Source: a virus
Direction: 5' to 3' (one strand)
IMG/VR virus record: IMGVR_UViG_3300030085_004903
Location: 1 to 32,950 of that record
DNA: 32,950 nucleotides
Positions within the stretch are counted from its first letter, which is position 1. Every line of letters starts with the position of its first letter. Shown piece by piece: positions 22,401 to 30,524 of the stretch. A program made the position numbers and the translations under genes. Below the pieces are notes generated by a model. That model did no database searches. It worked only from the letters and a program-made list of their open reading frames with translations, and was not told where the DNA came from.

Positions 22401-22947
22401 TGGTCGTTTCTTAGATGCTAAGGGTCTCGGTAATTATGGATCAGGAACTCATCAACATCCAGAACATCCACCTTGGCCAGCAGAGTCTGGTCACTCTGCA
22501 AATTCTTTACACTATGAGTCTCAAGGAGCAAGAGCTCTTGATATTGGAGGATGGGGTCCAAATTTATTCAAGAGAAATGGAGAAAGCGGAACTGATGATC
22601 AAACAAAAATTATTGCAGCGATCAATGAATTTAACTCAAGCAAAGGAGTAAGTCCTGTAGAGTTTTTACACGAAGGTAATGAACCATCTGGTCACTCAGA
22701 TCATGTTCATATTGCATATCAAGGTGGTGGATCTATTGGATCTAGAAAGTCAGATACTGCAAGCATCAGTGATTATGCTCCTTATGAAGATGGTGATTCT
22801 GGACCTCAAATCATTGTTAAAACTATAATTGTAGAGAAGAAAATGCCTGGTGAGTCTGTAATTATGCCACTTCCTCTCGGTGGAGGGGGTAGTTCTGATG
22901 GGGTAAATATAAATGCATATTCTAACTTATCTGCTGGTGCTGGTTAA
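19429..22947 (+). CDS. Giant tape-measure-like tail protein 2 with lysozyme and peptidase domains
   Basis: The 1172-residue protein starts 3 nt after the previous stop. It has an N-terminal coil (about 77-130), a hydrophobic region MDRIKAFIAGFVAYRLVPF (about 147), and further glycine-rich membrane-like spans (about 345-420). A GH24 T4-type lysozyme domain follows: YEGLRTEAYKDSKGIPTIG with E790, D799 and T805, the same spacing as T4 lysozyme E11, D20 and T26. A C-terminal M15-type peptidase domain has H1028 and D1038 in SLHYESQGARALD and H1092-x-H1094 in SDHVHIAY. It probably digests glycan and peptide bonds of peptidoglycan during DNA entry. Its stop overlaps the gp27-like start. Confidence 0.8.
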   Translation: MLALLGKATKTGKAVNIGRKLLAKGGEKEQKKKDDRRRYSEPSSSLVPRGSAAPKNTSVLAPVPKLAEVNEDTAKGDDDILVIKDTVISIHKILKTTFKNESILLKQRRKSEENRKRAEQEEELEAKKEDDKKEKSGGGKMNVPMSIMDRIKAFIAGFVAYRLVPFIPQLLELVKFIPPVIDFFANTGIFLIDAFSSFLVIAKKPIDWAKGAIENIGGEEALEKFEGLLSAFTTFANIAIIAGMASIGGGGGDSFGRGGRGPKTTGIGGKGVGQTRTTSPAAARRFASRFGRDAAEKRFGKDAVKNLGGKFGRSRATNAIRKGATTVADKIGGRGGVKALASLGKIGKFIKVPVIGGIISAVLALMSGEPIGKALFAGIGTTIGGALGTLIPIPVLGTILGGFIGDYVGNLLGTLFFGGGLKEAGAQLGKDILGIFTGVGKGAKAIFDWVFGGGLFDLIKNISGGVFKFVTYILNPGGLLFDSLKQGGKIAEAIFNFAKSIVGNAVGGVVEGSKRATGGFFDAITFNVFDFDKQNEVEKKEEGGPVGDTETNVEKKLERTTFKTSTKKPDKVKIGKDIGGPEKLVKAGFNKKTVGYLAAASDEMKRIPLIGSIMGSAIDLLLGQRPEKSMLQSFSTNIVALNDFATVDQVNQGSLTGLLSASAMQTGGEVFGSTYGPGTIAGERDSATGALLATDPEQYQVVLSRYLETAVDNKVPNVFNAMNLAETMKENEPGPFDSILGGLKDFFGFGPKKATDGGGGDDKKTSKSSGGITMGSDFESTLARLLKDYEGLRTEAYKDSKGIPTIGMGATYYPKGFRLSGSVQMGQTITEEEALYIKQQHIKEHRDRLLREVPASTYAKVPDNVKAALESKVFNYGSLGGTLADLVTKATEDGNYKPVSDYFRNTLAKHDGGLNSWRRNDEAGIIDTGTSSRASLSFPKQSGAEATKVYEAEVAKASSGSGSPDVDSSDMSTADVGSRERGEGSKLAGELGRFLDAKGLGNYGSGTHQHPEHPPWPAESGHSANSLHYESQGARALDIGGWGPNLFKRNGESGTDDQTKIIAAINEFNSSKGVSPVEFLHEGNEPSGHSDHVHIAYQGGGSIGSRKSDTASISDYAPYEDGDSGPQIIVKTIIVEKKMPGESVIMPLPLGGGGSSDGVNINAYSNLSAGAG

Positions 22948-24275
22948 TGAGTTGTCCTAAGCTTCCTACTGACAAAGGTAATATTAAAAAGTTTGAGATA
23001 ACACCAAATGGTGGTGGAGAACCTGTTGATATTTCTGGTTCTATCACACAATATTATTACTATGAAAGTATTTTTGATAACTCAAGACGAGTTGTTGTAA
23101 AAGGACAGGATGCTGGATATCGTGGAGGGCAAAGAGGAGAGGACGGGAGTTTCTTTGGAAAAGAGGGAGATACTTCCAACCTTATGACAGAGTTGAATAC
23201 TGGTGGAGGAGAACAAGTAGAAATAGAAACCGAAGATGCTTTAGAAAATACTCAAGAGATGACAATGTTCATCGATAAAGTAAGTCCAGATGATGAAGGA
23301 ACTCAGACAACTGGATTTACCATGGAGCTAGTCTCTAAAGAAATATTGAATCAAAGACAAGCATCTATCAGAAAGAGATATGACGGAAAAATATCTGATT
23401 CTGTAAACTCAATATTGACTGATCCACTTCCAAATGGACTCGGAACGGATAAACCCATCAATATCAATCCAGATACAGTCAATGAATATAGTTTCTGGGG
23501 AAATGGAAGAACACCATTCTATTGGTGTGTTACCCTGGCTAAGAAAGGAATTGGTTCTAATCCTGGTAAGTCTGCAGGATATTTGTTCTTTGAAAACAAA
23601 GAGGGATTTAATTTTATTGCTATTGACACCTTGTTTGAAGGAGAAGACTATGTGAAAAAGTTAATATATACTGACACATATCAGACACCAGAGGGATACG
23701 ATGGTAAGATAATTTCGTATACGATGAACAAGACAGTTGACGTAGAAAAATCAATGATGATGGGTAACTATAATAATGAGTTACAATCATTCAATCCATT
23801 TGATAACGAATATCAAGAAACACCACTTACATCAGAAGACACTGAAGGAGGATTAAAATTTGCTGGAACAGAGTTTGCTTCAAAACTAGTAAACACTGAG
23901 TTCACACAATATCCATCAAGATTTTTCTCACAAATCCAAGACATCGGAACTTTACCAAAAGGTTCTGATCTCAAAGCACAACTTAAGACTGCAACAGAGG
24001 AGAACCTCAGTTATCAGGATGTGACAGCACAATCATCAATGAGATATGATCAATTGATGAGTATCCAACTTACAATCACGACTGGTGGATTTGTGGATCT
24101 TAAAGTAGGAGATAAATTGTTCTGCGATTTCCCAGATCCATCTGCTGCAGAGGGCACCAAGAGCCCAAGCGAGAAAAATAGTGGGATATATATTATAGCG
24201 GAACTTTGTCATAACCTTACTCCTAAGGCGTCGTATTCAAAATTCATACTAATAAGAGACTCATTCGGAAGGTAA
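22947..24275 (+). CDS. gp27: Baseplate hub protein, gp27-like
   Basis: The 442-residue protein lies just before the gp5-like spike, as expected for a hub protein. It has FEITPNGGGEPVDISGSITQ and YYYYESIFDNSRRVVVKG at the N-terminus and a C-terminal KVGDKLFCDFPDP and SGIYIIAELCHN, resembling tube-like hub domains of gp27 or gpD families. T4 gp27 forms the trimer that holds gp5. It starts at ATG 22947, overlapping the previous stop by 1 nt. Sequence similarity to gp27 is weak, so fold and position are the main support. Confidence 0.7.
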   Translation: MSCPKLPTDKGNIKKFEITPNGGGEPVDISGSITQYYYYESIFDNSRRVVVKGQDAGYRGGQRGEDGSFFGKEGDTSNLMTELNTGGGEQVEIETEDALENTQEMTMFIDKVSPDDEGTQTTGFTMELVSKEILNQRQASIRKRYDGKISDSVNSILTDPLPNGLGTDKPININPDTVNEYSFWGNGRTPFYWCVTLAKKGIGSNPGKSAGYLFFENKEGFNFIAIDTLFEGEDYVKKLIYTDTYQTPEGYDGKIISYTMNKTVDVEKSMMMGNYNNELQSFNPFDNEYQETPLTSEDTEGGLKFAGTEFASKLVNTEFTQYPSRFFSQIQDIGTLPKGSDLKAQLKTATEENLSYQDVTAQSSMRYDQLMSIQLTITTGGFVDLKVGDKLFCDFPDPSAAEGTKSPSEKNSGIYIIAELCHNLTPKASYSKFILIRDSFGR

Positions 24276-24278
24276 AAA

Positions 24279-24494
24279 ATGGAAAAATCAATCGAAGATC
24301 ATATTGAGAAGGATAAGCGTATCCTTGAAGACCCAACAATTTCGCCACAGATGCGTCGGCATACTGCCGATGAACTAGAGCATCTTGAGCGTTATCATAA
24401 AGAACATCCAGAGGATCATCATGATCCCACTTCATTTGAAATGTATTGCGATGAATATCCCGAAGCGGACGAGTGTAGAATTTACGAGGACTGA
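24279..24494 (+). CDS. cp12: CP12-like Calvin-cycle regulator
   Basis: This 71-residue protein ends FEMYCDEYPEADECRIYED, matching the CP12 C-terminus, where two cysteines (C57 and C66, CX8C) form a redox disulfide and the acidic YED or YDD tail binds GAPDH. The N-terminal cysteine pair of plant CP12 is absent, as in some cyanobacterial and phage forms. CP12 blocks GAPDH and phosphoribulokinase, shifting carbon towards the pentose phosphate pathway. Here it lies between the gp27-like and gp5-like baseplate genes, 3 nt after one and 5 nt before the other, so it is probably expressed with the tail. Confidence 0.85.
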   Translation: MEKSIEDHIEKDKRILEDPTISPQMRRHTADELEHLERYHKEHPEDHHDPTSFEMYCDEYPEADECRIYED

Positions 24495-24499
24495 TAGAA

Positions 24500-27400
24500 G
24501 TGAGTTTTGATAGTGGAACTCTTGGCACGAACGGATTCTACTGGTGGTTAGGCCAAGTAGTTGACTCATCAACCTGGCAAGATAACGTCAATCCAGAGTT
24601 ATATAAAGATACCGATGAGGTCGAGGGTTGGGGATACAGATACAAAGTTAGGATTTTTGGTAATCAGACTGAAGACAAAGAACTTCAAGCTGATGAACAA
24701 CTTCCTATGGCGGAAGTTATGTATCCCATCACTGCTGGAAGTGGTCATGCTGGATCACACCAGACTCCAAACATCCAACAGGGAAACTATGTTCTTGGAT
24801 TCTTCAAAGATGGATTTGAGGCACAGCAACCTGTAATTATGGGTGTTCTGGGCAACAATGCTCAGACTGCATTAGAAGGAAAAGATCCTGAGAAAGGATT
24901 TGGAGCAAGAAGCGGATATAAAGGGAAAGCTGCACCTGTAGATATTGCACAGAAAGATCAAACATCATCTCCAAACAGTCTGCCATCAGATGAATCTACT
25001 GATCCTAGGAGGGGATCTATATCTGACTCTATGCAAGCAGATGATGGTGGTGATGTAACTTCTCTAGCAAAACCAAAAGAAGACGATAACACCTCTGAGA
25101 TGCAAGGTGTTCAGGCTGCGATTCAAGGTCTTCTTAGATTCATTAATAGATTGAAAATGAGTCTGCAGCAATACTCAATGGGAGCATCGACAACAACTCC
25201 CAACTTTCTATCTGGACTGCAAAGTGAAGTAGACAAAGTTACTGGTATCATTGCAGGATTCATTAAGTCTATTCTTGCTAGAGTTAGAGGATTTGTCGTT
25301 AATGAAGTTAATTCAAAGGTAAAAGATGTAACTTCTCTCTTAATGCCAAACGAGAGACCACAACTTCAACAAGTACAAGAGAAAGCAACAGATACTTTAG
25401 GTTGTGTTATACAAAAAATTATTGGTCAACTTGGTTCTCTTATCGGTCCTCTTCTCGGTGAATTAGTTGAAGAGTATGTTAATGCTCCAATGTGTGCTGT
25501 CGAGAACTTCATGGGTGCTCTCATGGGTAATATCGTCGGTCAAATTACTTCGGCAATTGGAACTGCCCTAGGAGCGATTCAATCAATATTGAGTGTTGGT
25601 GAAATGGCTACGGCATTCTCACCTCCTACCGCAGCATTAGATATAATTTCTGGTGTTCTTGAGTTCTTTAGTTGTGATGAAAATTCCGAAGAACCTGGTG
25701 TTTTAGCTTGGTCTCCATGGAGCGGTGCTGCTTCTTTAGGATCACCATCTTCAGGACTCGGTGGTCTTCTTGATGGAATTGCTGCTGGATCTGGATTGCC
25801 ACCAGAGGCACCAACTTGCCCCACAGGACCACAGAAATCTGGACCACCAACTATAAAATTCCAGGGCGGCAAAGGACAAGGTGCATCAGGTAACGCTGTG
25901 ATTGATGCCACCGGATCAATTATGGGTGTTGATTTAACATCATACGGATCTGGATATAAGACTCCACCGAAAGTAATTGTTAGTGATCCAAGTTATAAAG
26001 GCAGTGGTGCTAATTTAAAATCAATTATCAATGAAAACGGTCAGGTTATCCAGGTAGTCCCAATTGAACCTGGAAATGGATATCTTTCTGCTCCAGACGG
26101 ATCTACTTATGGTGCTGGAGGAACTCTTAGTAATCCTGGTGATACTGTAGCTAAATTTAAGACTAAAAAATATAGTGGAATTGGAAATACATTTGCAGCA
26201 TTTGTAAATCCAGGATCATCAATACTTTTAAATCCAACAGGACCAGGAGTTCCTGAAGCTGGTATTGGTGTAACTATTGTAATTAATGGTCCAGCAAAAA
26301 ATGTGACAATTCCCGGTGGAACAACAACGATTGATTCTGTCGATCCAAACATAACCATCGATAAGAAGTTGGGAGGTGAGGGTCTAGGTGAAGAGGTTGT
26401 ATTTGGTATATTGGTTGGAGAGACCGATTCACCAAACCCCATATTTGGATTTAATGGTAATGCAGGAGCAAATTCTGGATCTTTTATTGGAGACATTGAT
26501 GCTGGAAGTAATACCATTACCAATGTGACAAGTGTTACTGGAAAAGTGATTCCAGGTCAATTGATTACAATATCGAACGCACCAGCAAATATATCTCTTA
26601 GTGGAATTACAACCATTTCTGATTTTAGTGGAGCAGTTGGAACTGACGCCCAAGTTACAATTAATATTCCAGTTATTGGAGCAGGATCAACACAAGGACA
26701 ACTGTTCTTGACAGATCCCATGGTCGATACAAATAAAACAATTAGTGGTCCAATTGATATTAGTCAGATACCAGGATATACTGCCGTTGCACCAGGAACA
26801 ACATTTGAAGTTGGGCCTGGAGATACTGTTGCACTTCCAGAGGGAACTTTTGCTGATGTTATTCAGAATGGTCAAGTAATGCAAACTATTGCTGGTGCAG
26901 GACCAACAAAACCAGTTCAGATAAACACATTTGGAAGTTTAACATCAACAGTTCCTGTGAAAGGAATTAACTTCATTTCTGGCAGTGAACCTGGATCTGC
27001 TACTGGCCAATATCCTGTAATTATTAGACTGAAAGAGATTTTTATTCAAAATACTGGAATTAACTATGATGTGAATGATCAAATTGTTATTAGTCCAAAC
27101 TATGGTGCAGAACTCAGACCAATATTTGGATCATTTGGAAAAGTTGTTGGTGTTGATGTAATAAGTAAAGGCGAAGGATTCGATACAGTTCCTACAATTT
27201 ATGTCGATTCTGAAGTAGGAACTAATGCAAAACTTATACCAGTATTTGAGTTTGTCAGATTTGGTTCCGATGAGCAAGGTAATATTAACGCACTCACACC
27301 TCCAGAACTTCCAGAAGGTGTATCTGTTATGCAAGTTACTGATTGTGTGGGCCTTGTTCCTGTTGGATTTGTTGATGGTCGTCCATATTTCGGACCATTC

Positions 27401-27760
27401 CACAGTCATAAAGGAAGAAAGATGGTTGGTGCAAGACATACACCAATCTCACACAGTTTCATCTATGATACAAGAGAAGAAAGTTTAAAAAATGCGACTA
27501 GAAGTAATACTTATGTTGCTCCAATCACACCATCAGTAGCTTCATCTCCTAATCCACAGACAAGTGAGGTTATGACAGAGGTTGCAACTACAACTCCAAC
27601 TACAACAACCACCACTCCAACACCAGCACCAAGTCCTGTTCCGTCACCTGCACCTGCACCTGCTCCTTCGCCTGCACCAAGTCCTACTCCATCACCTGCA
27701 CCATCTCCAAGTCCCTCACCATCCCCTGGCGGCGGTGGAGGTGGATATGGTGGATATTAA
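24500..27760 (+). CDS. gp5: Central spike protein, gp5-like with OB domain but no lysozyme
   Basis: This 1086-residue protein starts with GTG after a GAGG site. Residues about 30-130 form the gp5 OB domain: WGYRYKVRIFGNQ, LPMAEVMYPITAGSG and GNYVLGFFKDGFEAQQPVIM followed by GVLGN. A helical hydrophobic region (about 205-390) follows, then beta-repeat modules (GYKTPPKVIVSDP, later GFDTVPTIYVDS). YFGPFHSHKGRKMVGARHT precedes the C-terminal proline-rich tail of PSPAPSPTP repeats and a glycine-tyrosine end. The T4 lysozyme catalytic motif is absent, since that domain lies in the protein at 19429. It probably punctures the host outer membrane. Confidence 0.85.
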   Translation: MSFDSGTLGTNGFYWWLGQVVDSSTWQDNVNPELYKDTDEVEGWGYRYKVRIFGNQTEDKELQADEQLPMAEVMYPITAGSGHAGSHQTPNIQQGNYVLGFFKDGFEAQQPVIMGVLGNNAQTALEGKDPEKGFGARSGYKGKAAPVDIAQKDQTSSPNSLPSDESTDPRRGSISDSMQADDGGDVTSLAKPKEDDNTSEMQGVQAAIQGLLRFINRLKMSLQQYSMGASTTTPNFLSGLQSEVDKVTGIIAGFIKSILARVRGFVVNEVNSKVKDVTSLLMPNERPQLQQVQEKATDTLGCVIQKIIGQLGSLIGPLLGELVEEYVNAPMCAVENFMGALMGNIVGQITSAIGTALGAIQSILSVGEMATAFSPPTAALDIISGVLEFFSCDENSEEPGVLAWSPWSGAASLGSPSSGLGGLLDGIAAGSGLPPEAPTCPTGPQKSGPPTIKFQGGKGQGASGNAVIDATGSIMGVDLTSYGSGYKTPPKVIVSDPSYKGSGANLKSIINENGQVIQVVPIEPGNGYLSAPDGSTYGAGGTLSNPGDTVAKFKTKKYSGIGNTFAAFVNPGSSILLNPTGPGVPEAGIGVTIVINGPAKNVTIPGGTTTIDSVDPNITIDKKLGGEGLGEEVVFGILVGETDSPNPIFGFNGNAGANSGSFIGDIDAGSNTITNVTSVTGKVIPGQLITISNAPANISLSGITTISDFSGAVGTDAQVTINIPVIGAGSTQGQLFLTDPMVDTNKTISGPIDISQIPGYTAVAPGTTFEVGPGDTVALPEGTFADVIQNGQVMQTIAGAGPTKPVQINTFGSLTSTVPVKGINFISGSEPGSATGQYPVIIRLKEIFIQNTGINYDVNDQIVISPNYGAELRPIFGSFGKVVGVDVISKGEGFDTVPTIYVDSEVGTNAKLIPVFEFVRFGSDEQGNINALTPPELPEGVSVMQVTDCVGLVPVGFVDGRPYFGPFHSHKGRKMVGARHTPISHSFIYDTREESLKNATRSNTYVAPITPSVASSPNPQTSEVMTEVATTTPTTTTTTPTPAPSPVPSPAPAPAPSPAPSPTPSPAPSPSPSPSPGGGGGGYGGY
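27619..27727 (+). repeat. Proline-rich coding repeat (PAPSP-type)
   Basis: CCA-, CCT- and TCA-rich tandem codons encode about 36 residues of alternating Pro, Ala, Ser and Thr at the end of the gp5-like protein, before a poly-glycine stretch. Such repeats are prone to length change by slippage. Confidence 0.8.
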
Positions 27761-27763
27761 ATA
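27756..27763 (+). promoter_or_regulatory. Possible late-like promoter motif (ATTAAATA)
   Basis: ATTAAATA spans the gp5-like stop, 18 bp before the ATG at 27781. It differs from the late consensus and its spacing is a little short, so it may be chance. Confidence 0.3.
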
Positions 27764-27780
27764 CTATAAACCATAAGTAA

Positions 27781-28380
27781 ATGTCACAGAAAAAGAATTA
27801 CCATACAGTTGAATACGGTCAGAAGGATGGTGACATTAAATTCGGTCATATCCATTCTGGCAGTGCAGATCTGAAAGGAGATGTGATCTCTGATGTGATG
27901 CTTCAGGCTTCAGATCCTCTCCATTACATATCATTAGATAAAGACGGCACTCGTCCTGGATGGACATCAAGTAGGTGTCCAGCAGTTTATCAGATAAAAT
28001 GTGGCGATAATGTCGCTGGTGATGATATTGCGTACATGCTTGAAGCAAAGAATGGTGATATTGTCATCAAAGCAAGTAATGGCAGAATCAGAATGGAAGC
28101 ATTGGATGTTGACATCATTGCTCAAGGTCCAAATAATGAAAGAGGAACAATTAATATTCGCTCAAATGAGTCAATCAATTTAAATTCAAAGAGTATCGTA
28201 TGTAATGCAAAGAGCTCTGCTAGATTTCTTTCTAGTGGTGTAGGAGAAATTTCTTTTGATACATCAGCAAAATTATATTTTGGGTTGGCAAAGTGTGCCA
28301 CAAATTCATCTGCTAAGAACCCATCTAAATATGGTGGACAGAGTTCTCAGGAACTCGTTGATAATAGATACGCCGCATAA
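27781..28380 (+). CDS. Predicted spike or virion beta-helix protein
   Basis: The 199-residue protein has repeated beta strands: IAYMLEAKNGDIVIKASNGR, IRMEALDVDIIAQGPNNERG and TINIRSNESINLNSKSIV. This resembles the needle repeats of T4 gp5C and related spike tips. The N-terminal half contains GDIKFGHIHSGSADL. It lies directly after the gp5-like gene, so it may form a tip or sheath of the central spike, which is inference from position and pattern. No enzymatic motif is seen. Confidence 0.68.
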   Translation: MSQKKNYHTVEYGQKDGDIKFGHIHSGSADLKGDVISDVMLQASDPLHYISLDKDGTRPGWTSSRCPAVYQIKCGDNVAGDDIAYMLEAKNGDIVIKASNGRIRMEALDVDIIAQGPNNERGTINIRSNESINLNSKSIVCNAKSSARFLSSGVGEISFDTSAKLYFGLAKCATNSSAKNPSKYGGQSSQELVDNRYAA

Positions 28381-28385
28381 AAACT

Positions 28386-29054
28386 ATGTCTATAGAGTTT
28401 GATGATATTGCTGTAGGTAAGAGATTTTTTGTCGGTGATGGAAATCCAGAGATCTTTGGAAGAGGTCCAACAGAGGTTCGTGGTTCTGCGTATGTAGAAG
28501 GTCCAGAAATTGTTGGTGATCCTGGTTCTTTCTCCGCACCGAGTCCTACAGAATTGGGAACAGTCATGGCTGGTCCCACAACAAATTCTGATATGAAACC
28601 AATCCCTTTCTATCAGTTACTTGTAAAAACATATGCTAGAGTTGCAGGATTTTTAAAAGTAGATACTCTTCTCTCTGCTAAACTAGTAAAGGCAAAAGTC
28701 GTATATTGTGAAGTTCTTATGGCAAAGGTGAAGAACTTTGTCATTCCTCACCCAACAAAACCAAACAAAAAACTCTATCACTCCTGTTTAGAGGGTCCAG
28801 AAAACGGTGTCTATTTTAGAGGTAGACTCACTGGTACTAATGTGATATACTTACCAGAGTATTGGACAGGTCTCGTAGAAGAACTGAGCATTACCGTTTC
28901 TCTGACTGCAATTGGAGCACACCAAGACATTATCATTAAGAGAATCGGAGACAATAAAGTATACTTACAAGCAAAAGGTGGTATGCCAATTGATTGCTAC
29001 TATCATATTTTTGCAGAAAGAAAAGACATTGAGAGACTGAAGTTGGAGGGTTGA
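28386..29054 (+). CDS. Fibre-type structural protein with LEGP C-terminal domain (1)
   Basis: The 222-residue protein has an N-terminal low-complexity part rich in GP and a C-terminal domain with KNFVIPHPTKPNKKLYHSCL, then EGPENGVYFRGRL and YWTGLVEELSITVSLTAIG. This matches the conserved pattern HPTK...CLEGPE..VY.RG found in phage tail fibre and structural proteins. The same domain occurs in the next gene, so the two are tandem paralogues. A role in host recognition or spike decoration is likely but not shown. Confidence 0.75.
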   Translation: MSIEFDDIAVGKRFFVGDGNPEIFGRGPTEVRGSAYVEGPEIVGDPGSFSAPSPTELGTVMAGPTTNSDMKPIPFYQLLVKTYARVAGFLKVDTLLSAKLVKAKVVYCEVLMAKVKNFVIPHPTKPNKKLYHSCLEGPENGVYFRGRLTGTNVIYLPEYWTGLVEELSITVSLTAIGAHQDIIIKRIGDNKVYLQAKGGMPIDCYYHIFAERKDIERLKLEG

Positions 29055-29058
29055 CATC

Positions 29059-29853
29059 ATGGCAGATATTTTTGATTTTAAGGATTATGGGACATTTACT
29101 GGTCCCAGTGATGGAAACTTCACTTTTGATGATTCCGAACCTAATTGGCATGAACAATTACCAACCGAAGGGCCATCATTTAACCTCACCGATATTGGTG
29201 TTTTGTTTTTCCAAAGTGCAGGTAATTATAGTTACTTCCATGCTACTGGAAATGATGTTCAGAATATTATTCTTGAGTCCAGTGTAGGGAACCTTGCATC
29301 CCTTACCTGTAATGTCTCTCAGACATTCTTTAACGGTGATATTAATGCTATTGGTAACATTGTTGCAACTGGTTTTATTAATGCACTCGGTAATGTAAGT
29401 TTATCTGGTGTTGGTGATGTTGCATCTGCAATTAATGCTAACAAAGCACTTGCCAGTTCAAAGAAATCATTTGATATCTCTCACCCAACTAAGGAAGGAC
29501 ATAGACTTAGATATATTTGTCTTGAGGGTCCTCGTGCAGATGTATACCATCGTGGTAAGTTAAAGGATTCTAATGTAATTGAAGTTCCAGATTACTGGTC
29601 GGGACTCGTAGATGCTGAAACAATTGATGTTTCTCTCACTCCAATCGGATGCTATCAAGAACTTTTTGTAGAAAAAATTGAGTGGGGCAAGAAAATCATT
29701 GTAAAAAATGCTAGTGGTGGACCAATCAATTGTAGTTTTGTTGTATATGGAGAAAGAAAAGATACAGAAAGAAATATTCCAGAATATCAAGGCTTGACAC
29801 CAGATGACTATCCAGGTGATAATGGAGAATATACGATTAATGGAATTAAGTGA
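29059..29853 (+). CDS. Fibre-type structural protein with LEGP C-terminal domain (2)
   Basis: This 264-residue paralogue of the preceding protein has a C-terminal domain with KSFDISHPTKEGHRLRYICL, EGPRADVYHRGKL and YWSGLVDAETIDVSLTPIG. Its N-terminal half differs, with FNGDINAIGNIVATGFINAL, a repeated beta pattern typical of fibre shafts. It is separated by 4 nt from the first copy and overlaps the 2OG oxygenase start. It probably forms a fibre or adhesin subunit. The different N-termini suggest different attachment points or shafts. Confidence 0.75.
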   Translation: MADIFDFKDYGTFTGPSDGNFTFDDSEPNWHEQLPTEGPSFNLTDIGVLFFQSAGNYSYFHATGNDVQNIILESSVGNLASLTCNVSQTFFNGDINAIGNIVATGFINALGNVSLSGVGDVASAINANKALASSKKSFDISHPTKEGHRLRYICLEGPRADVYHRGKLKDSNVIEVPDYWSGLVDAETIDVSLTPIGCYQELFVEKIEWGKKIIVKNASGGPINCSFVVYGERKDTERNIPEYQGLTPDDYPGDNGEYTINGIK

Positions 29854-30524
29854 ACAAGGTACATGAGGTATTTCCTCTGATTGTCTATCAGGGATCTGTA
29901 GACTCTCACAATTACATGAAAAAGCACATTGATGTTCTCCGTGAATATTGGTTCAATGGATATGAAAATGAGAGTCCAGAATATTCTGGTAGAATCTTTG
30001 CACACGAGAAAGATTATTGTAAACCATTTTTCAAAGATCTGAGAACCAATATTGATAATTACATGAGACACTTAAATGTGAATCATGAATTGTTAGATTA
30101 TTATGTGACAAAATCTTGGGTGGGGTATCATAAAGATGATGAAACTCCCTCTGTACCAGCACATTTTCATAATGAATCTAACATTAGTTTCGTATATTAT
30201 GTGCATACAAATGAATCTTCTGATAAGTTCTGTGTAAGCCAGTCAGAGAATAGAAATGAAATATCTGGTGGTTTATTTGAAACTGCACAAGGAAATAATA
30301 CTTTGTTAGGATTCAATCGTTATAACTGCAATCACTATACAATTACACCACAAGAGGGAACTGTATTACTGTTTCCCAGCAATCTTCTTCATGCAACAAT
30401 GAAGCATGGAAGAAGAACTGAAGAAAGACTTGTAATTGCTGGAGATGTTCGTGTTACCTTGAAACCAGAACATTATAAACACCATCAAGGATCTACACAC
30501 CCCTCACAATGGATGGAATTATGA
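29850..30524 (+). CDS. Putative 2OG-Fe(II) oxygenase
   Basis: The 224-residue protein starts with GTG overlapping the previous stop. It has the pattern VPAHFHNESNISFVYYVHT with H105 and H107 (HxH), then GTVLLFPSNLLHATM with distal H181, followed by an arginine near residue 193. This is the Fe(II) and 2-oxoglutarate site pattern of phage oxygenases of the PF13759 type. Such enzymes may hydroxylate proteins or nucleic acids, and the substrate is unknown. Its place right after two fibre-type genes suggests it might modify virion proteins, but this is speculation. Confidence 0.8.
   Translation: MNKVHEVFPLIVYQGSVDSHNYMKKHIDVLREYWFNGYENESPEYSGRIFAHEKDYCKPFFKDLRTNIDNYMRHLNVNHELLDYYVTKSWVGYHKDDETPSVPAHFHNESNISFVYYVHTNESSDKFCVSQSENRNEISGGLFETAQGNNTLLGFNRYNCNHYTITPQEGTVLLFPSNLLHATMKHGRRTEERLVIAGDVRVTLKPEHYKHHQGSTHPSQWMEL

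Noticed and set aside
27582-27776. Leu/His/Gln-rich ORF in another frame at the end of the gp5-like gene
   Set aside because: It is a by-product of the proline codon repeat read out of frame.
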